Source: Maea johnstoni
Taxonomy: Eukaryota > Annelida > Polychaeta > Spionida > Magelonidae
Length of the DNA: 64,000 nt
Direction: 5' to 3'
NCBI GenBank assembly: GCA_963942565.1
Contig: OZ012687.1
Coordinates: 4,199,522 to 4,263,521 of the forward strand
Numbering within the stretch: position 1 is the first letter of the stretch; every line of letters starts with the position of its first letter. Below, piece after piece: positions 41,987 to 52,555 of this stretch. The position numbers and the translations under genes are program-made. The notes under the pieces were generated by a model. The model did no database searches, was not told where the DNA came from, and saw nothing but the letters and a program-made list of their open reading frames with translations.

Positions 41987-44164
41987 GTATGGAATGCCAT
42001 TAATGCATTTATTCACTATTTCTCTTAAAAGAAAAATTATTTTTCTTAAAAGAAAAATGATTTATCTTTAACGAGATCATTTTTCTTTGAAGAAAAATAG
42101 ATCGATTTTTCTTTTAAGAAAAATCAGTCATTTTTCTTTAAAGAAAAATCAGTCATCAGGGCACAACGTAAACTTTTGCAGCGACTTGCCCCGTAGGGCA
42201 AGTGAGATTCAATTTTCACTTGCCCTACTCCAACTTTCACTTGCCCTTGAAAAATTGTATTTAATAATTTTTAAATATTTCATTTAAAACCAAGGAGAAC
42301 ATGGTTCTGGCATGTGAAAGCATATTTTCTAGGACAAGCTTGGATGGCTGACCACAAAACTTGCACACATTCTCAAAAGTAAACCTGAAATATACAAAAT
42401 GTTCTTTCCCAGTGGGGCAAGCAAGATGCAGTTTTCACTTGCCCCACAGCTATAATTTACAAATTCTACTTGCCCGGGGCAATGGGGCAAGCACCAATGT
42501 CGAGCCCTGGTCATTTTTCTTTAAAGAAAAATCATTTGTCTTTAAAGAAAAATCATTTGTCTTTAAAGAAAAATCATTTGTTTTTAAAGAAAAATCATGT
42601 CTTTAAAGAAAAATCATTTGTCTTTAAAGAAAAATCATTTGTCTTTAAAGAAAAATAAGCACCATTTGTCTTTAAAGAAAAATGATTTTTCTTTAAAGCA
42701 AAATGATTTTTCTTTAGAGCAAAATGATTTTTCTTTAAAGAGAAATGATTTTTCCTTTTAAAGAAAAATGATTTCTCTTTAAAGAAAAATGGTGATGATT
42801 TCTCTTTAAAGAAAATCATTTTTCTTTAAAGCAAAATGATTTTTCTGGTCAGTTCTGGTCAATATGTGCACATGTTGAGCACATGTATCATAGCGGTTGA
42901 AGCTAGATAAGGGATAATTGTACATCGGCGGGGCTTAGTGTGTCACGTCATTGGGCGGAAGTGACGTAGTTTTTTTTTCAAACTATAATTGTTAATCGGA
43001 ACTTGACCAACACATTTTCTTTGTGAATTGAATTCAAATTCATGTTTCATTCCTGTTCTTTTTTACATATCCTAGAATTAATGTACTGTTCAGAGGAAAC
43101 TCTTTTAATGTAAATGTTGAAGAATACAAATACTAATGTAAATGTTGAAGAATACAAGTACTTTTCGTGAAATGGGGGATCTCAGTATGTTTTTCCTTAG
43201 ATGACCAAACACAAGTGGATTCGAAACCAGCCTGTCAACCTGAACATGCTAGCCTCAACCAGTGACAACTAATAGCCGCTAATAGGCCAAAATTTGGTTC
43301 TCTGGGCACCCCCAGCTGGTGGTGGAAATACATAGAGATAAGGTTACTCAGTAATGTAATCAATGCAAGAGCCCTGATTGGTCCTTGTTCCCATGTGACC
43401 TCGCGTTGATGCCTTATCTGGTACTCCTGGCATGAGTCCAGCACTTAACTACAGGGTATATAGCAATTGGTCTCTCGCCATATATCCATTCTTTTCTTCA
43501 TCCAAGGTTTTTCTAATGGTTTAGTTTGTAGGTGTATGTCTTGTGCGAAAAACCCTGATTTTCCTGGGCCAGAAGATGTGAAAAAGTTTGTTTCTGCTCC
43601 CTCAATCTTTCTCTTAGCCTTGGCATTAAAACTACATAAATGCAGCCTTCGTGTAAATATATGGTGGCCACAATTAAAAGCAATAGTTTTATAACAAGGG
43701 TCAACGAACACAAACACAAAATAATGGAAGCCGTTCTTGATTAAAAGAACTATTTAGCATAAATCTATTTCCATTTCCGCCACCTAGTGACAATCATTAA
43801 AACCATTAACTGTGCTACAGGACTGCTTGCCTGTGTTCTACGATTGATACTTCCCAAATATCGCGCAGTGAGATATCCTCACGTCTTAGGATTACATGAT
43901 CATGCAAGACTCCCAATTATCGCTCAACGTGGTTCTCCACGTGTCTAGCAAACAGATTTACATGCCACCAATCAGATGATACAATACAGACAACACGGCG
44001 TAATAATCTTGAATTGGAGTGTAATGGTCAGCCAAGGCGTTGTTAGGCTGATTTTTCTTTAAAGAAAAATCATTTTTCTTTAAAGAAAAATCATTTTTCT
44101 TTAAAGAAAAATCATTTTTCTTTAAAGAGAAATAGTGAATAAATGCATTAATGGCATTCCATAC
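41987..44164. mobile_element. Terminal-inverted-repeat element filled with a palindromic satellite
   Basis: Ends GTATGGAATGCCATTAATGC and GCATTAATGGCATTCCATAC form an inverted repeat that continues to ATTTATTCACTATTTCTCTT (about 40 bp). Inside both ends are arrays of the palindrome ATTTTTCTTTAAAGAAAAAT with variants (42025-42150, 42510-42845 and 44050-44130). A CAGGG-ended MITE (42157-42509) is nested in the left array. The middle (42850-44045) is single-copy here and holds no convincing gene. The target duplication is unclear. Confidence 0.75.
42157..42509. mobile_element. 353-bp CAGGGC-ended hAT-like MITE with 5-bp target duplication
   Basis: Starts CAGGGCACAACGTAAAC and ends AATGTCGAGCCCTG, flanked by GTCAT on both sides (42152-42156 and 42510-42514). 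It inserted into the palindromic satellite. The body repeats ACTTGCCC and GGGCAAG motifs at least eight times in both orientations. Confidence 0.85.
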
Positions 44165-44259
44165 AAAAGCAAGGACAAACTATTCATAAATAGACCTCTC
44201 GTTAGTCTGTCTGACTCGAGTTTGGCAAACTTTGCAAACATCTTAGGAGCACTAATAAT

Positions 44260-46070
44260 ATGACGCTGGCATGGCCAGGAAGCGAGCGAAGCTTTGGATG
44301 ATTTCATTTTTTATTTTTTTTACTTCTGCATTGATTGACCGAAAATTAATGACAAACAAATTAATGTGATTTCAAACAAATATGTCCCAAAATATACATA
44401 TAAACTGTCGCCGATTTTAAAGATAATTCAATGGCCAGTAGAATGAATTCTGGCGATTCTAACGATCTAAACTGCATTAGAATTGACCCACGGACGGGCA
44501 AGAACTTCTGACCAAAAGACAGCATTGATTGACAGAAAATTAATGACACACATATTATTATGATTTCAAACTGTCGCAAAATATACATTTGGCAACAGAT
44601 TATAAAGAGAATTCAATGGCCAGTAGAATGAATTTTGACGGTTCTAACGATCTAAACCGCATTAAAATCGACCCACAGACTCCATGCGAGAAATTCAGTT
44701 TTAACGTTGATATAGTAGCGACCACGGCGTGGCATGGCCAGGAAGCGAGCAGATTTTAAAGATAATTCAATGGCAAGTAGGATGAATTCTGGCGATTCTA
44801 TTGTAGGGGATCTTGCCACAAGTCAGACACCAGGATGAGAGTTGAATTCTTTATTACTGGCTCATGCTGAACTGCCAGCTCCTGGCCAAACATACATTTT
44901 TATCAACAACAAATACAATAGGTCAGATATTCTACCAATCAGATTAAAGTAATAATGTCTAATTAGCTGTTGACCAATACACAGTGTTGTACTAGAATGA
45001 CTAGGCCCTTCAGCCAATGATAAGGTACCCAGCATCTTCTGCCCCTCTGAAGGTGGTGCCCTTAATTACCAATACAAGTTAATTAGAGCTATGGCACCAG
45101 GTGACTTCAGAGCTGCCTAGATTGACATAAACAAATGCCATTCAGTCTGAGCCTGACCAGCTGCCACTGTTTTCATATTACAGGGAAATTACCTGTAATA
45201 ATTCTAACAATCTAAACAGTAACTGCATTAGAATTGACCAACGGACGGGCGAGAAATTCAGTTTTAACGTGGATATAGTAGCGGCCACGGCGTGGCATCA
45301 CCCACAACAATACACTTTCATTCATGCACGTTCATTCATACATTTCATCCAGTGGGAGGCGTGTTTGTTATTGTACTGTACATTACGTCATTGTCGACCA
45401 ATGAAATCGGTCCTTACTTAAACTACATTAAAACCAGAAATCGGCCGCGTGAGGGACGCTATTGTTGCTCACGGCAATTTTCTGGGTCCCTGTACGTATA
45501 TCTTAGTGACGTCATATACACTCACGCTCTATTGACTTACTGCGAGGCTTCGCGAAAGGCCCTCGCTATGATGCTGGCATGGCCAGAAGGCGAGTGAAGT
45601 TTTGAATGATTTCATTTTTTTTTTTACTTCTGACAAAAGAAAGCATTGATTGACCGAAAATTAATGGCATACAAATTATTACGATTTCAAACTGTCGCAA
45701 AATATACATTTCGCAACCGATTTTAAAGAAATTCAATGGCCATAGAATGAATTCTGGCGGTTCTAACAATCTTACTTGCATTAGAATATATTGACCCACG
45801 GACGGACGAGAAATTCACTTTTAACGTGGATAAGGTAGCGGCCACGGCGTGGCAGCACCCACAACAATGCACCGTCATTCATGCACGTGAATCATTTTTA
45901 TGTTTCATCCAATGGAGGCGTTTTTGTTATTGTGCTCTACATTACGTCATTGTCGACCAATGAAATCGATAGTTACTCAAACTACGTACAAAAACGGAAG
46001 TCGGCCACGCATTCACGACGACTTTCTGGGTCCCTGTATGGATTTCTTGGTGATGTCACTCATGCTCTAT
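44260..46070. repeat. Local tandem repeat of about 0.3-0.55 kb, four partial units
   Basis: The module GCATTGATTGACCGAAAATT, ATTCAATGGCCAGTAGAATG, GCGATTCTAACGATCTAAAC and GATATAGTAGCGGCCACGGC recurs near 44325, 44521, 44735 and 45630. The longer form also has CATTACGTCATTGTCGACCA and TTTCTGGGTCCCTGTA (45385/45478 and 45941/46021). The second foldback element begins in the last unit. Confidence 0.85.
44801..45200. mobile_element. 400-bp insertion with 6-bp target duplication, family unknown
   Basis: It interrupts one module of the surrounding tandem repeat. The flanks are ATTCTA at 44795-44800 and again at 45201-45206, while the other units read straight through GCGATTCTAACGATC. Ends are TTGTAGGGGATCTT and TTACCTGTAATA. 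It has no ORF and could be a solo-LTR-like remnant or a short non-autonomous element. Confidence 0.65.
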
Positions 46071-49000
46071 TAGTCCATGGGCCAGGAGGGGTTTCAGTGC
46101 ACCCCCCCCAGGATCCTACCAGACCAGCGCTATTTTATGTAGTTTGAAGTGCTCTTTAAGATTAAGCATGTTAACATTGAATCTTTTGGGATCAACACCC
46201 CGTTTTGGGGCATTTTCACTCAAAAATGAGTAAAAACGTGTGATTTTTGGGATTCCGTCATAAAAAATTCATGTTAGACAGCAGAGGCACTAAACTTTAC
46301 ACAAATATACTTCATACTTTGCTTGTGGATGCTACATCAAATACAGTACCGATAGTGACCCCTAGTGGCCATAAATTGAACTGAAATCTTTAAAAATAGC
46401 GAAAATTGCATTTTTTTCTCATTTTTCTGACACTTAAGGCACCCCTGTACACCCAGCATTCCCTGCAACCCCATTTTCGTTTATCAGAAAACTGCCTTAG
46501 TATGTTTAGAACAGGATAGAATCTGTTAACAGTTAAATTTTAGAACGGTTCCCGTTTTGGGGCAATTTCACTCAGAAATTACTCAAAACGTGTGATTTTA
46601 GGGATTCCTTCATAAAATCTTTATATTAGACAGCAGATTCACCAAACCTTACATAAATATACTTCATACATTGCTTGTCAATGTTAAATCAGATACAGCA
46701 CTGATAGTGATCCCTAGTGGCCATTAATTGAGCTGAAATCTTTCAAAACGGCAAAAATCACAGTTTTTCTCATTTTTCTGACACTTAAGGCACCCTTGTA
46801 CACTCAGCATACCCTGCAACCCCATTACTTTTCATCAGAAAACTTCCCTAGTATGTATAGAGGATAATGGAACTTGTTAACAGTTAAATTTCAGAAAGCT
46901 TCAGGTTTTGGGGCATTTTTACTCAAAAATGACTCAAAACATGCGATTTTAGGGATTCCTTAATAAAATCTTTATGTTAGATAGCAGATGCACCAAACTT
47001 TACACAAATATACTTCATACATTACTTGTCAATGTTACATCGGATTCAGTACTGATAATGACCCCTAGTGTCCAGAATTTGAACTGATATCTTTAAAAAT
47101 GGCGAAAATCACAGTTTTTCTCATTTTCCTGACACCTAAGGCAGCCCTGTACACCCAGAAACCCTGCAACCCCATTATTTTTCATCTGCAAACTGCCTTA
47201 GTATGTATAGAGGATAATATAACCTGTTAACAGTTTTATTCAGGAAAACTTTCCATACTACCTGACTCACAAGACAAAAACATGCAAAAATGGCCAGATA
47301 GGGAAAATCTCATAGCTTGTTGCAATTTGATACCATTCAAATATGAGAGTGAAACTTCACACAAATATGCTACTTGCAATAACATGAATGCTGAAACTAG
47401 AAACTTGATGAAATTGCCATTGGCCCCCATGTGGTCTTTTCAGGAACTTACCCATTTAAAAATAGCTGCAATAAAGAGTCTTAGAACTGTGTATTGTGTA
47501 CATTCAGCATGCTTCCTAACTTCACCCTTTTAATTGCACTGAATATTGGCTCAGAATATTGGCTCAAAGACTTAGGTAACTTTGACATTCAGGGATATCT
47601 ATAAAAATGTTTTTTTTTAAAGTGGATGTCAGTAAGTTACATAAATAAGAACTAATAGACCACATCCAGCTCTGCGCTAACAGCGAAATTAGCAGTCAAA
47701 GCTACTAATAAAAAAGAGTAGTAAGCTACTTGGACTGCTCCTAGCAGGTTAGATGAGGTGGCTGCAATTTGCAGTACCCCCTTGGTATCTGTAGCGGGTA
47801 TCTGGCCCACTACAAGGAGCTGTGCGATGATGATGGCTGAAAAGTGCAGGCATTACACCTGGTGCAGTCTCTACAACGACTGAGGTCGTTAGCGAGCCCA
47901 CCCTTGATCCAAATGCAGTCACTGTGGTTGACCCCAGGCCTGTGGGCACTTCTACACCCAGGGCAAGGGCGCCTACAAAAGCAGCCCTAAAATCCTTCAA
48001 CAAGCCTTTGGGACAGCCCACCACATTAGGGACTGGCCCCACCACTTCTCTCCTGTCTGTGGACCCTTTCAGGGTAGATACTCAATTATCTTTTTTTTGG
48101 GGGGGGGGGGGTTTGACCTGATGGAAGACATGGACGAGGACATCCCGTGCAGGAAAACATGGAGAGGCTGTCAGAGCTTGGGAGCCATCCGAGCAGGAGG
48201 GCGAGATTACCTTCCCCCCCCTTCTGAGGAAGCGTTTAGAACTCCACACCCAAGCATAGAAAGAGGTATAGGGTGGCCCCGCAGCATAGGGATCCACCTG
48301 CCACACAGCCTGCTCCTTAGGTGGCCTCAGGACGAACCTTTGACATGTAGTCATTGATCGCAACCCTGGGGGAAGTGGTCTTCCCCACCTCAACCTCCCA
48401 AAACTAAAGAGGCCCCAACAAAGTTGGCTTAAAATCTACTGGCTATCTCCTGATGACCCTATCAGAGAACTAACAGAAATTGGCAGAGGAGGAATTGAGG
48501 TCCACGAGAAGGGCAAGCAAGAGGCGGCATTTCCCCCTTTCCTTCCACCATCCCCTCCCCTCCACTTCCCTCCTGGTAAGAGAGCTAGGTCCTAATCTTA
48601 GTCCATGTCTCTATCAAGATCTCGGTTGGGTCAATCTTCCCAGCATTGTCCCAGGACTGGTTCTCAGTCAAGTCTGAGGGGGAGATGGAGAATGTGGAGA
48701 GGCTTGATGCTCTTGGAATCCACCCTCTCTAGGCCAGGTCAGCCCTGGACTACAAGCTCCTTGGAAGCGAAAGGCCTGTCAATGCAGTGGCCAATACTGG
48801 GGCCGCACTAACCCCGGTGAACCATGGGACTTCCTCTGCAATGCGTCCTGCGCCCAAGTTGATCTACACTGGCTTGGGCCAACTGCAGGATCAGAGTGGT
48901 GACCCATTGCTCGCCCCCCCCCCCCCCCCCCCCCCCCCCCATACAGATCTCATAAGATCATTGAGGGAGCCCTGTGAGGCTCTGGATTTCAGGTTCTTGC

Positions 49001-50838
49001 TGCCCCTGGAATTTTTCCCAATCATCCAGGCATTGGATTCACAATATTCACAAGTTCTTGGCTCCAGAGCCAGAATTCCCTCACGTTGAGGAGTCGTAAT
49101 TCTTGATTTTTGCTACCTCGGTTTTGCGGAGCATGGTAGCACCTGCTCCCTAGGCTAGGTACCCAGTTACAAAAGCGGTTACCGAGGTGAATGATAGGGG
49201 GGTGGTTAAAGAGGCTTGCGCTTGCCCGTTTCTTCCCGCTGTCTCAGGATGATAAAGTCCTGAATATTATATTATTCTGAGTATAATTCTCCAAAACGAA
49301 GTGAGTGGCTTCCTCTGGATATATACATTCACACTAAACCTGAGACAGCAGTTGAGGTGCTGCCATCTGAATAAAATGCAGACACTAAAGATACCAAACA
49401 GATTTCAGGCGTGACAATATAGATAGTATATGCCCAATTCTCATGAACAACACCATAAATGTAACCAGTTTTGTTGCTTTTTTTGAATGTGTAAGTTCCT
49501 CAAATGACCACCATCACGGTTTTAGTTTTAACATTGCTGTTATTGCCAGTAGCATATTTGTGTGAAGTTTCAATCTCATATGTGAATAGTATCAAATTGC
49601 ATCAAACCACTCTGTGAGTGCCTAATCTGACTGTTTTTGCATGTTTTGGTCTTGTTAGCCAGGTAGTATGGAAAGTTTTCCTGAATAAAACTGTTAACAG
49701 GTTCTCTTATACTCAAAACATACAAAGGTAACCTGGGGTTGCATGGTATACTGGGTGTACAGGGGTGCCTTAAGTGTCAGGAAAATGAGAAAAACTGTGA
49801 TTTTCGCCATTTTTAAAGATTTCAGTTCAAATTCTGGACACTAGGGGTCATTATCAGTACTGGATCTGATGTAACAATGTCAAGTAATGTATGAAGTATG
49901 TTTGTGTAAAGTTTGGTGCATCTGCTGTCTAACATAAAGATTTTATGAAGGAATCCCTAAAATCGCACGTTTTGAGTCATTTTTGAGTGAAAATGCCCCA
50001 AAACCTGAAGCTTTCTGAAATTTAACTGTTAACAAGTTCCATTATCCTCTATACATACTACGGCAGTTTTCTGATGAAAAGTAATGGGGTTGCAGGGTAT
50101 GCTGGGTGTACAAGGGTGCCTTAAGTGTCAGAAAAATGAGAAAAACTGCGATTTTTGCCGTTTTGAAATATTTCAGCTCAGTTAATGGCCACTAGGGATC
50201 ACTATCAGTGCTGTATCTGATTTAAGATTGACAAGCAATGTATGAAGTATATTTATGTAAGGTTTGGTGCCTCTGCTGTCTAATATAAAGATCTTATGAA
50301 GGAATCCCTAAAATCACACGTTTTGAGTAATTTTTGAGTGAAATTGCCCCAAAACGGGAACCGTTCTAAAATTTAACTGTTAACAGGTTCTATCCTGTTC
50401 TAAACATACTAAGGCAGTTTTCTGATAAAAGAAAATGGGGTTGCAGGGTATGCTGGGTGTACAGGGGTGCTTTAAGTGTCAGAAAAATGAGAAAAAAATG
50501 CAATTTTCGCTATTTTTAAAGATTACAGTTCAATTTATGGCCACTAGGGGTCACTATCGGTACTGTATTTGATGTAGCATCCACAAGCAATGTATGAAGT
50601 ATATTTGTGTAAAGTTTGGTGCCTCTGCTGTCTAATATGAATTTTTTATGACGGAATCCCAAAAATCACACGTTTTTACTCATTTTTGAGTGAAAATGCC
50701 CCAAAACGGGGTGTTGATCCCAAAAGATTCAATGTTAACATGCTTAATCTTAAAGAGCACCTCAAACTACATAAAATAGCGCTGGTCTGGTAGGATCCTG
50801 GGGGGGGTGCACTGAAACCCCTCCTGGCCCACGGACTA
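46071..50838. mobile_element. 4.8-kb foldback transposon with GC-rich core
   Basis: Ends TAGTCCATGGGCC and GGCCCACGGACTA, flanked by TAT on both sides (46068-46070 and 50839-50841). The arms (46071 to about 47450, and about 49495 to 50838) are inverted copies. Each contains three units of about 330-390 bp built on TTTTGGGGCATTTTCACTC, AGACAGCAGAGGCACT and GACCCCTAGTGGCC. A paralogous empty site is visible in the neighbouring tandem repeat near 45525 (CGCTCTATTGACTTACTGCG), which supports the TAT duplication. The loop of about 2 kb differs in base composition (see 47740-49240). Confidence 0.9.
47740..49240. other. GC-rich coding-like core inside the foldback element, broken
   Basis: Base composition jumps above that of the surroundings. 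Stretches rich in Pro, Ser and Thr are open on the plus strand, separated by homopolymer runs of G (48090-48111) and C (48915-48940). It looks like a decayed coding sequence of a mobile element or a captured host gene. It is clearly broken in several places and I do not recognise the family. Confidence 0.4.
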
Positions 50839-50844
50839 TATTGC

Positions 50845-51190
50845 ATGACTGTGAGGCTTCGCGACCTGCAGCCTTTCTGAGCTTCGCTCACTACTGTATG
50901 TATAAACTCCACAAAATGTTGATTTTGCTCATTAGGTTCCATTATAAAATTTGCCAATTGCCAACAAGACAAACACACGCGATTTATTGCAGGCTATCCT
51001 TTTTTGACTGAGGCAGAATTTTCTTCAAAATATTTTTTGGACAGTCACAATACAGAACAACTTTTTTCATCGCTAGGTCAATTCTTTTTTCTCAATTTGC
51101 AGGGTCAGAACATTTTTAATTACCATTCAGGTACCATAGGAAACAACTCTGGTTACCAGAATTGCAACATTCTCTGAACAATTCTCGTTG
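50845..51190. other. Continuation of the local tandem repeat and unassigned DNA
   Basis: The first 40 bp (GACTGTGAGGCTTCGCGACC) continue the tandem module interrupted by the foldback element. The rest shows nothing recognisable. Confidence 0.5.
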
Positions 51191-51521
51191 TTACTTGTAA
51201 ATTAGCTTAAGATTATCAGTACCTCACTCTTCCCCAGTCTCCTAACGGTCCAGGGAAGAACTGACTATCACAGAGCATCATACTTCGTCCGAGTGATCCC
51301 ACTCTGGAATCGCCTGCCAGATGACATTGCAGGGGCGCCTAGTATTAACACCTTCAAGGAGAAACTAGCCGCTCAACTCCTCATACCCTAGAGCGTCGAG
51401 TCTTGTTTTTAACCTCCCGATCCCTACTAACATACCCACATTAACCTAGTTTTACATGCGTCTCTGCATAAGCGTCAAGATTGACGGGGCAGGGTTCATC
51501 CAAGAAGAAGAAGAAGAAGAT
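51190..51521 (+). mobile_element. 3' end of a non-LTR retrotransposon (LINE)
   Basis: An open stretch reads RTDYHRASYFVRVIPLWNRL then PDDIAGAPSINTFKEKL and stops after about 55 residues. The order Arg..aromatic..PxWNxLP..F+xxL is the characteristic C-terminus of LINE reverse-transcriptase polyproteins (Jockey/CR1/RTE-like groups). A 3' tail of about 110 bp ends in (GAA)n at 51508-51521. Only the end is present, as in normal 5' truncation. Confidence 0.8.
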
Positions 51522-51795
51522 ATACAAACCCCTAAGGACAGGCATGCTGCAGCTCAATTATGCATTCTCTGCCAACTTGATTTGATTTTTTTTTTTTTTT
51601 CAATATTTCAAAAGACAATGCATTGATACTGCTATTGACTTCTGAATTGTATTGTATACAATCTGTATTGTTTGAGGACAGAGCTTCATTCATTCATCAA
51701 TGCAAAATCAATGTGTATTGATGACACCCCTAGGAGGTGGTCAAAGTGGTCACAACCCACCGTCAGCTTGTGGTGTGACTTAAAATAGACACTTA

Positions 51796-51965
51796 AGACC
51801 TAAACAAAGTTGTTGGTTCCCTGTAACCCTACCCTTACTTGTAAGCCTTTATTCAAAAAGCCTTTATTGTTTTTGAACAAAACATAATCCAAAAATATAT
51901 ATATTTTACCTACTCACCTGTCCTATTTTTCAGACTCTTACAGGGAACAAACCCTTTTTTATGTC
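51796..51965. mobile_element. Harbinger-like MITE, worn copy
   Basis: AGACCTAAACAAAGTTGTTG at the left, CTTACAGGGAACAAACCC and TTTTTTATGTCT at the right. It is the same family as 24672-24898 with more substitutions. Confidence 0.7.
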
Positions 51966-52049
51966 TAACCATGGTAGATTTATTTTCAAACCTGCCACAG
52001 GCACAGAAGACCACAATTTAGGACGGAGATCAAAATCTGGTAATTGTTC

Positions 52050-52413
52050 CAGGGCTTGACGCTAACACTGAATCGCTGGCCCCAGGGCAGTCAAAATTCC
52101 TCAAAACAGATTCAGGCTAGTGAAACAAAATACCTCAACTGGAACTGGTCCTACAGGGCCAGTAAACATTTAAGGAAAATTCTTGTTAAATTAGGTTTCC
52201 TCTCAAGAAAGACAAGAATGTCCTCAAATGTGTTTGTAATAAATGAAGATAAAATGAATATTAAAAGAAAAATGGTGAATTTTTCTGCATTGTTTTTTAT
52301 TGTTATGTTAAAGAAAATTTTGTAGGACCAGTAAAAAATTTGCAGGGTCAGTAGGAACTAGGCGTTACTGGTCCTACAGGGCCAGTAACAGTTCAATTTA
52401 GCATTGAGGCCTG
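52050..52413. mobile_element. 364-bp CAGGGC-ended hAT-like MITE with 5-bp target duplication
   Basis: Starts CAGGGCTTGACGCTAACAC and ends TTTAGCATTGAGGCCTG, flanked by TGTTC at 52045-52049 and 52414-52418. The internal motif is CTGGTCCTACAGGGCCAGTA in direct and inverted form. It lies about 100 bp upstream of the CENPK start exon. Confidence 0.85.
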
Positions 52414-52519
52414 TGTTCATAACTGCTCAATAATGAGAGGTGAACTGTAAAGTAACTGATATATAAGATATTCTTTAACTTTTGTATAACGTTTCCTTTA
52501 TGATTATTAGGTGTCAGTG

Positions 52520-52555
52520 ATGGCGACAGCTGCCCAAAAGGAGCTTCTTGCTCAG
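52520..52555 (+). CDS. CENPK: CENPK coding exon 1
   Basis: Acceptor GATTATTAG|GTGTCAGTG, then ATGGCGACAGCTGCC gives MATAAQKELLAQ up to CAG|GTATGT. The ATG with G at +4 in GTGATGGCG is the first in frame after the acceptor. Confidence 0.8.

Noticed and set aside
42361-42819. Lys/Phe repeat ORFs (KEKSFVFKEK) as a repetitive protein
   Set aside because: They are translations of a palindromic satellite, open on both strands, and partly inside a nested MITE.
43235-43719. Overlapping ORFs of 68-90 codons on both strands in the middle of the satellite element
   Set aside because: No domain or splice support, and both strands are open by chance. I could not call a transposase.
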